Source: DASQEH01 sp963765725 (GTDB lineage: Bacteria; Actinomycetota; Actinomycetes; Propionibacteriales; Nocardioidaceae). From it: DNA of 64,000 bases. The notes under the pieces were generated by a model. It ran no database searches and was not told the origin of the DNA. It saw only the letters and a list, made by a program, of their open reading frames with translations. How positions within the stretch are numbered: position 1 is the stretch's first letter; each line of letters opens with the position of its first letter. The stretch spans positions 1 through 64,000 of the forward strand of contig CAVXXI010000003.1 in the NCBI GenBank assembly GCA_963765725.1. The letters are read 5' to 3'. Below are positions 59,075-64,000 of the stretch, piece after piece. Both the position numbers and the translations under genes were made by a program.

Positions 59075-60625
59075 TCATGGCCGGGTCAGCGCGTCGGCCG
59101 CGCCGGTGCTGCCGAGGGAGACCGCGAGCCCGTCGACGTCGAGCGCGGTCACCGGCTCGAGCTCCAGCATGTGCTTGCCGAGGAAGTGCGGCTCGGGCAG
59201 CGGCACGGGGTAGACCCCGTCGAAGCAGGCCCGGCAGAGGTCGTCCTTGTCGACCCTGCTCGCGGCGACGAGCTCGTCGAGCGACACGTACCCGAGGGAG
59301 TCAGCGCCGATCGAGCGGCAGATCTCCTCCGGACTCAGCCCGTTGGCGATCAGCTCGGCGGGGGTCGCGAAGTCGATGCCGTAGAAGCAGGGCCACTTGA
59401 CCGGCGGACTGGCTATCCGGATGTGTACCTCCTTGGCACCGGCCTCGCGCAGCATCCTGACCAGCGCGCGCTGGGTGTTGCCCCGGACGATCGAGTCGTC
59501 GACCACGACCAGGCGCTGGCCGTCGATCACGTCGCGCAGGGGGTTGAGCTTGAGGCGGATACCGAGCTGACGGATCGTGTTGCTGGGCTGGATGAACGTT
59601 CGGCCCACATACGAGTTCTTCACCAGGCCCTGGCCGTACGGGATCTTGCTCTCCTCGGCGTACCCGATGGCGGCCGGGGTCCCCGACTCCGGCACGGGGA
59701 TGACGAGGTCGGCGTCGACCGGGTGCTCCCGGGCCAGCCGGCGGCCGATCTCCGCGCGTACCCGCTGCACGCGCTGGCTGCTGATCATCGTGTCGGGACG
59801 GGCAAGGTAGACGAACTCGAACAGGCAACCCTTCGGTGCCGCCTCCGCGAACCGCCGGGTGCGCAGGCCGTTCTCGTCGACGGCGATCAGCTCTCCGGGC
59901 TCGACCTCGCGGACGAAGGATGCGCCGACGATGTCGAGTGCCGCGGTCTCCGACGCGACGACCCACCCGTGCTCCAGCCGACCGAGGACCAAGGGGCGGA
60001 TGCCCTGCGGGTCGCGCGCGGCGAACAGGGTGCCCTGGTCCATGAACACGAAGCAGAAGGCCCCCGCGATCGTGGGGAGCACCTCCATCGCCGCCGACTC
60101 CAGGCTCCGGTCGGGGTAGGACGCGAGCAGCGCGGTGACGAGGTCGGTGTCGGTGGAGGCGTCGGGCTGGTACGCCTGCAGGTCGAGCCGCCCGCTCGAG
60201 GCGTCCAGCCCCTCGACGTGCGCGGCCAGGGTGCCGGTGTTGGTGAGGTTGCCGTTGTGGGCGAGGGCGATCGATCCGGTCGGCGTGGAGCGGAACGTCG
60301 GCTGGGCGTTGCGCCAGACGCTCGAGCCGGTGGTCGAGTAGCGGGAGTGCCCGATCGCCACGTGGCCCTGGAGGGAGGCGAGCGTCGACTCGTCGAAAAC
60401 CTGCGAGACAAGTCCCATGTCCTTGTACACGAGGATCTGCCGGCCGTTGCCGACGGCGATACCGGCGGACTCCTGGCCGCGGTGCTGCAGCGCGTAAAGC
60501 CCGAAGTAGGTCAGCTTGGCGACCTCTTCGCCGGGTGCCCAGACCCCGAAGACCCCGCAGGCGTCCTGTGGCCCGCGGTCGTGTGGGTCAAGGTCGTCGG
60601 TAAGTCGCCCATCACCGCGCGGCAC
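59075..60625 (-). CDS. purF: amidophosphoribosyltransferase (PurF)
   Basis: The 516-residue protein starts with a propeptide of about 22 residues (MPRGDGRLTDDLDPHDRGPQ) and then CGVFGVWAPGEEVA, whose Cys becomes the N-terminal nucleophile. The glutaminase domain has ALQHRGQESAGIAV, YSTTGSSVWRNAQP and ALAHNGNLTN. The PRTase domain has DADLVIPVPESGTPAAIGYA and LVVVDDSIVRGNTQRALVRM (PRPP loop). Cys residues for an iron-sulfur cluster (WPCFYGID and DLCRACFDGVYP) are seen. It makes phosphoribosylamine, the first purine step. The 5' side lies next to the 22-bp array F. Confidence 0.95.
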   Translation of the reverse strand: MPRGDGRLTDDLDPHDRGPQDACGVFGVWAPGEEVAKLTYFGLYALQHRGQESAGIAVGNGRQILVYKDMGLVSQVFDESTLASLQGHVAIGHSRYSTTGSSVWRNAQPTFRSTPTGSIALAHNGNLTNTGTLAAHVEGLDASSGRLDLQAYQPDASTDTDLVTALLASYPDRSLESAAMEVLPTIAGAFCFVFMDQGTLFAARDPQGIRPLVLGRLEHGWVVASETAALDIVGASFVREVEPGELIAVDENGLRTRRFAEAAPKGCLFEFVYLARPDTMISSQRVQRVRAEIGRRLAREHPVDADLVIPVPESGTPAAIGYAEESKIPYGQGLVKNSYVGRTFIQPSNTIRQLGIRLKLNPLRDVIDGQRLVVVDDSIVRGNTQRALVRMLREAGAKEVHIRIASPPVKWPCFYGIDFATPAELIANGLSPEEICRSIGADSLGYVSLDELVAASRVDKDDLCRACFDGVYPVPLPEPHFLGKHMLELEPVTALDVDGLAVSLGSTGAADALTRP

Positions 60626-60671
60626 AGCAGCAGTCTACGGCGGTGGCGCGGTGCTGCTCGGCAGGCCCACC

Positions 60672-60759
60672 CCCGCCGAGGGGTCAAGTCCTTCCCGCCG
60701 AGGAGTCAGCTCCTTCCCGCCGAGGAGTCAGCTTCTTCCCGCCGAGGAGTCTGCTCCGC
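60672..60759. repeat. 22-bp tandem repeat array F, different consensus (4 units)
   Basis: Four units of 22 bp start at 60672, 60694, 60716 and 60738, with plus-strand core CCCGCCGAGGAGTCAGCT and a tail YCTT. Units 2 and 3 differ at one base; unit 1 has AGGGGTCAAGT and unit 4 drifts at the end. The period equals that of arrays A-E but the sequence is unrelated by eye. The minus-strand dipeptidase frame runs into the array and stops inside unit 3 (60728), so its last residues come from the array. The purF start lies 47 bases from the other edge. Confidence 0.88.
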
Positions 60760-62113
60760 TGGCCAGCTCGGCCAGCAGCAGAGCCTCCGCGAGGCAGACG
60801 CGCTCGAACTCGGCCAGGTGCAACCCCTCGTTGGCGCCGTGCGCGCGGGTGTCCGGATCGCCGATCCCTGTGACGAGTACCGCGGCATCGGGGAACCTGT
60901 CCGCGAGCTCGGCGATGAACGGGATCGACCCGCCGACACCGATGTCGACAGGCGAGGTGCCGTCCCAGGCCTGCGTCAAGGCGCGGCGGGCGGCGTCGTA
61001 CGCAGGACCGTCGGCGGATACCGCGAAGGGCTGACCGGTCTCGCCGTCGATCACCGTGACGTCCGCGCCCCACGGTGTGTGCGTCATGAGGTGCTCGCGC
61101 AGCCTCTCCATGGCGGAGCACGCGTCGTCCCCCGGTGCGATGCGCAGGCTGACCTTCGCCCTAGCCATCGGGACGAGGGTGTTGCTCGCCTCCGCCACTG
61201 TGGGGGCGTCGATCGCGATCACGGAGATCGCGGGCTTCGTCCACAGTCGGTCCACGACCGTGCCGCTGCCGAACAGAGGTACGCCGGCGCGAATGCCCGC
61301 CTCTTCCCGGAGCCGGCCCTCGGGGTACTCCAGGTCGGCGGCAGGGGCCGACGTCAGGCCGGCGACCGCCACGTTTCCCTCGTCGTCGTGCAGCGTCGCC
61401 AGTAGCCGGCAGAGCGCGGTCAGCGCATCGGGTACGACGCCGCCCCAGAGCCCGGAGTGGACTGCGTGGTCGAGCGTGCGGACCTCGACAACGCAGTCGG
61501 CGAGGCCGCGCAGGGACGTGGTCAGCGCGGGGACTCCGATCGCGAAGTTGGCCGAGTCCGCGATGACCATGACGTCGCTGCGAAGCAGCTCACGGTGTTC
61601 GTCGAGGATCTGGTGGAGGGTGGGTGAGCCGATCTCCTCCTCGCCCTCGACGAAGACGGTGACGCCGACGGGCAGGGCGTCACCGTGGGCACGGACGGCG
61701 GCCAGGTGGGCCGCGATCCCCGCCTTGTCGTCGGTCACGCCTCGGGCGAAGAGCCGCTCGCCCCGCTCGGTCGGCACGAAGGGTTCGGACTCCCAACTCG
61801 CGTGGTCGCCCTCCGGCTGCACGTCGTGGTGCGCGTAGAGCAGGACGGTCGGGGCGCCGGGAGGCGCGGGCTTGCGGGCGATCACGGCTGGCAGCCCTCC
61901 GGTGGCGGTGAGCAGCTCGACCTCGAAGCCCTCGTCACCGAACAGCTCGGCGGTCAGCTCAGCCGAGCGGCGTACCTGGTCGAGCCGAGCCGGGTCCGCG
62001 CTGACCGACTGGATGTCGACCAGCCGCTCGAGGTCGCGTCGCACTCCGGGGAGCACCTTGCGTACCGCTTTGGTGATGCTCTCCGCTGCTGCCGCGTTCC
62101 GCTGGTCCGTCAC
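60728..62113 (-). CDS. M20 family dipeptidase
   Basis: From GTG 62113 the 461-residue protein has TVLLYAHHDVQPEGDHASWE (zinc His), LFARGVTDDKAGIAAHLAAV (Asp), VFVEGEEEIGSP (catalytic Glu and zinc Glu), then IADSANFAIG (Asp) and GANEGLHLAEF with the last zinc His. The middle dimerisation domain has SLRGLADCVVEVRTLDHAVH. The family cleaves dipeptides or acyl amino acids with two zinc ions. The C-terminal nine residues (GADSSAGRS) are encoded by repeat array F. The neighbour on the 5' side is array D and the sterol-carrier-like gene. Confidence 0.88.
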   Translation of the reverse strand: MTDQRNAAAAESITKAVRKVLPGVRRDLERLVDIQSVSADPARLDQVRRSAELTAELFGDEGFEVELLTATGGLPAVIARKPAPPGAPTVLLYAHHDVQPEGDHASWESEPFVPTERGERLFARGVTDDKAGIAAHLAAVRAHGDALPVGVTVFVEGEEEIGSPTLHQILDEHRELLRSDVMVIADSANFAIGVPALTTSLRGLADCVVEVRTLDHAVHSGLWGGVVPDALTALCRLLATLHDDEGNVAVAGLTSAPAADLEYPEGRLREEAGIRAGVPLFGSGTVVDRLWTKPAISVIAIDAPTVAEASNTLVPMARAKVSLRIAPGDDACSAMERLREHLMTHTPWGADVTVIDGETGQPFAVSADGPAYDAARRALTQAWDGTSPVDIGVGGSIPFIAELADRFPDAAVLVTGIGDPDTRAHGANEGLHLAEFERVCLAEALLLAELASGADSSAGRS

Positions 62114-62143
62114 CCGAGGCACCCTATGCCGCGCCGCCCGCCA

Positions 62144-62252
62144 TGTCGCCGGCCGGGCGCGAATGTTTGGTCGAGAGGGCGCGAATGTTTGGTCGAGAGG
62201 GCGCGAATGCTTGGTCGAGAGGGCGCGAATGTCCGGAGACCGGGCGGGAGCG
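62144..62252. repeat. 22-bp tandem repeat array D (3 close units plus two diverged)
   Basis: Units at 62166, 62188 and 62210 are nearly identical (core TTTGGTCGAGAGGGCGCG then AATG), with diverged units before (62144) and after (62232). The plus-strand orientation equals that of array C. The consensus has GAGAGGGCG where C has GAGTGGGCG. It begins 31 bases before the dipeptidase start (minus strand) and ends seven bases before the stop of the sterol-carrier-like gene, which fills the whole gap. Confidence 0.88.
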
Positions 62253-62259
62253 TACGGGC

Positions 62260-62637
62260 TCAGACCAGCGGCAGTTGGTCCGTGAGATCCGACCGTTCCC
62301 CGGACGCGAGAACCTGCCCGAGCTCGACTGCCTCCCGAAACGAGGTCCGCCCCCGAGCGAGCCGCAACCAGACGTCCGCGCGGGTTTCGACTACCGCCGG
62401 AGGCGTCCCCCGGGTATGACGGGCCCCCTCGATGCACTGCACGGCAGCGTAGGGAGGCACCCGTACCTCGACACTCTTGCCGGGATTCCGCCGCGCGAGT
62501 ACGGCCAAGAAGTGTTTGACGGCCGCACGGACATCGTCGGCTTCCGCCTCGTACCCGCCGGCTTCCGCTGCGTCGAGACGGGTGAGTAATGCTGCCAACT
62601 CAGAACTCGACAGCGGACGCAGGCGTACGGGCGACAC
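62260..62637 (-). CDS. sterol-carrier (SCP2)-like family protein
   Basis: From GTG 62637 the 125-residue protein contains VRLRPLSSSELAALLTRLDA, VKHFLAVLARRNPGKSVEVR and VRVPPYAAVQCIEGARHTRG, ending SFREAVELGQVLASGERSDL. This matches the actinobacterial sterol-carrier family protein always found near purL in this order, as I recall. It likely binds a hydrophobic ligand or acts as an adaptor. No membrane segment is present. It is flanked by array D and array E. Confidence 0.75.
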   Translation of the reverse strand: MSPVRLRPLSSSELAALLTRLDAAEAGGYEAEADDVRAAVKHFLAVLARRNPGKSVEVRVPPYAAVQCIEGARHTRGTPPAVVETRADVWLRLARGRTSFREAVELGQVLASGERSDLTDQLPLV

Positions 62638-62729
62638 CCGGCGAGCGTAGCCCCGGCCCTTCGCGGTCGGGCACATCCCGGGGCGCCCTGCCCCTTACGC
62701 GGAGTGCCATCGGCAGCGGGAGACATCTC

Positions 62730-62834
62730 CGCCCACTCGACCGAACATTTCCGCCCACTCGACCGAACATTTCCGCCCACTCGAGCCGACATTTCCGCCC
62801 ACTCGAGCCGACATTTCCGCCCGCTCGACGGGGG
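62730..62834. repeat. 22-bp tandem repeat array E (4 full units plus partial)
   Basis: Units start at 62730, 62752, 62774 and 62796, each 22 bp, with a partial fifth at 62818. The core is CCCACTCGACCGAACAT or CCCACTCGAGCCGACAT followed by TTC. The orientation equals that of arrays A and B. It starts after the sterol-carrier-like gene start (minus strand) and ends five bases before the purL stop, so it lies 3' of purL. Two adjacent pairs are identical, a sign of recent duplication. Confidence 0.9.
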
Positions 62835-62839
62835 GCAAT

Positions 62840-64000
62840 TCAGTCGAGGGCCGCCGGGAGGGTCGCGCTCCAGGCCGAGCGCAGCTCGCCGAGCGGCACC
62901 GAGAAGCAGCCGCGGACGTCGAGCGCGGCGGCCGGCCCGTCGCCAACGGTCACTCCGATGTCAGTGGCGGCGACTCCCACCGACTCGCACAGCTGCGAGA
63001 ACCGAGCCTCGCCCTCGGTCCGCACGGCGACGATCGCCCGCCCGGCCGACTCGCTGAACAGCGCCACGAACGGGTCGACCTCGCCCGGCAGCACGACCGA
63101 TGCCCCTACTCCGTAGCGCAGAGCCGACTCGACCAGGGCCTGAGCGAGCCCGCCGTCGGACAGGTCGTGTGCCGACTCCACGAGGCCCTCCCGCGAGGCG
63201 GTGTACAGCACCTGCGCCAAGCGCCGCTCCGCGTCCAGGTCGACCACCGGCGGACGGCCCCCGAGGTGCCCGTGTACGACGTTCGCCCACTCCGACCCGT
63301 CGAGCTCGTCGCGCGTCGTGCCGAGCAGGAGGATCCGCCGCCCCTCGCCGAGGAAGCCGATCGGCGTGCGCCGCTGGACGTCCTCGATGACCCCGAGCAC
63401 ACCCACGACGGGAGTCGGCAGGATCGGGGTCTTCGCGGTCTGGTTGTAGAAGCTCACGTTGCCGCCGGTCACCGGCACCCCGAGAGCGCAGCAGCCTTCG
63501 GCCAGGCCGCGGGTGGCCTCGACGAACTGCCACATGACGTCCGGGTCCTCCGGCGAGCCGAAGTTGAGGCAGTCCGTGACCGCCAGTGGCCGGGCCCCCG
63601 ACGCGGCGACGTTGCGGTACGCCTCGGCGAGTGCGAGCTGCGCTCCGGCGAACGGGTCGAGCTGCGCGAACCGGCCGTTGCAGTCGGTCGCGACCGCCAC
63701 CCCGAGCCCCGACGACTCGTCGATGCGCACGACCCCGGAGTCGTCCGGCTGGGCCAGCACCGTGTTGCCCTGGACGTACCGGTCGTACTGGTCGGTGACC
63801 CACGACTTGTCGCACAGGTTCGGCGAGGCGACCATCCGCAGCAGCGTCGCGCGGAGCTCGTCCCCGGAGCTCGGCCGCGGCAGGCCCGCGGTGCCGTCGG
63901 CCTGCAGGGCGTCCTGCCACGCCGGTCGCGCGTACGGACGCTGATACACCGGCCCCTCGTGCGCCACCGTGCGCGGAGGCACGTCGACGACAGTCTCGCC
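62840..64000 (-). CDS. purL: phosphoribosylformylglycinamidine synthase subunit II (PurL), 3' part
   Basis: The gene runs out of the window at its 5' end. The visible 387 residues show MVASPNLCDKSWVTDQYDRY, VQGNTVLAQPDDSGVV, VAVATDCNGRFAQLDPFAGA, AVTDCLNFGSPEDPDVMWQF and VPVTGGNVSFYNQT, all PurL motifs. The last domain carries SAHDLSDGGLAQALVESALR. It makes FGAM from FGAR with ATP and glutamine, together with PurQ and PurS not in view. It is the first of the purine genes on this strand, followed by the repeat array E. Confidence 0.95.
   Translation of the reverse strand, partial: GETVVDVPPRTVAHEGPVYQRPYARPAWQDALQADGTAGLPRPSSGDELRATLLRMVASPNLCDKSWVTDQYDRYVQGNTVLAQPDDSGVVRIDESSGLGVAVATDCNGRFAQLDPFAGAQLALAEAYRNVAASGARPLAVTDCLNFGSPEDPDVMWQFVEATRGLAEGCCALGVPVTGGNVSFYNQTAKTPILPTPVVGVLGVIEDVQRRTPIGFLGEGRRILLLGTTRDELDGSEWANVVHGHLGGRPPVVDLDAERRLAQVLYTASREGLVESAHDLSDGGLAQALVESALRYGVGASVVLPGEVDPFVALFSESAGRAIVAVRTEGEARFSQLCESVGVAATDIGVTVGDGPAAALDVRGCFSVPLGELRSAWSATLPAALD

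Noticed and set aside
58943..61405. Very long plus-strand frame opposite purM and purF
   Set aside because: The minus strand holds complete purine enzymes; the antisense frame is a GC-codon shadow without domain features.

Overview
The window is GC-rich chromosomal DNA from an actinobacterium. The markers are BldC, a DUF3073 protein, ANTAR regulators, an Otr(A)-type ribosomal protection GTPase, a PASTA-less membrane Ser/Thr kinase, frequent GTG/TTG starts and the actinobacterial block purL / sterol-carrier protein / purF / purM. A Nocardioidaceae-like member of the Propionibacteriales is my best guess, but the lineage is inferred, not shown.

Layout. (1) 1-5.5 kb is a scar of mobile DNA: a broken excisionase and tyrosine integrase, a 45-bp 3' piece of tRNA-Phe that looks like an attachment site, a second integrase tail on the other strand, then small accessory genes (APH-like and chloramphenicol phosphotransferase-like kinases, a broken VOC gene, a LuxR remnant joined to a DsrE gene). 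(2) 5-20 kb holds accessory metabolism, mostly on the minus strand: GrpB, RNA 2'-phosphotransferase KptA, a DHFR-like reductase, an MFS transporter, an S9 peptidase, two HIT proteins, a beta-lactamase-fold hydrolase, a truncated haemoglobin, an S66 carboxypeptidase, an M14 lipoprotein peptidase and a TauE-like exporter. (3) 19.9-25.6 kb is a coherent cluster: CDP-alcohol phosphatidyltransferase, MDR dehydrogenase, 6-pyruvoyl-tetrahydropterin-synthase-like protein, GT4 glycosyltransferase, a GTP cyclohydrolase II-RibD reductase fusion and a YbhN-type membrane protein. It has the look of an uncharacterised pathway from GTP to a glycosylated or membrane-linked product. (4) 25.7-35.9 kb carries a membrane sulfatase/LTA-synthase-like protein, a GH15 glucoamylase, an AraC regulator, an arylsulfatase and GAF-ANTAR regulators. 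(5) 35.9-53.8 kb is rich in stress and signalling genes: baeRF family protein, FUSC exporter, receiver-kinase hybrid plus response regulator, Otr(A)-like GTPase, a large LuxR ATPase with a small upstream ORF, MarR, Ser/Thr kinase, a translationally coupled UBP zinc finger / receiver-thioredoxin-reductase-like / cNMP-histidine kinase operon, and two YbjQ-type proteins. (6) 53.8-64 kb is core: glycerophosphodiesterase, BldC, a Leu/Val-type dehydrogenase, DUF3073, purM, purF, an M20 dipeptidase, a sterol-carrier-like protein and the 3' part of purL.

Two features run across the window. First, a dispersed family of tandem repeats with an exact 22-bp period sits in five gene-free gaps (7.0, 32.1, 46.2, 62.2 and 62.7 kb). 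A sixth array with the same 22-bp period but a different sequence lies at 60.7 kb and supplies the C-terminus of the dipeptidase. I know of no description of this family and rate it, with the pterin/riboflavin-type cluster, as the most interesting content. Second, many otherwise intact genes, including purM, carry single frameshifts. Some of these are probably sequencing indels rather than true gene decay, so the pseudogene calls outside the mobile scar should be read with caution.
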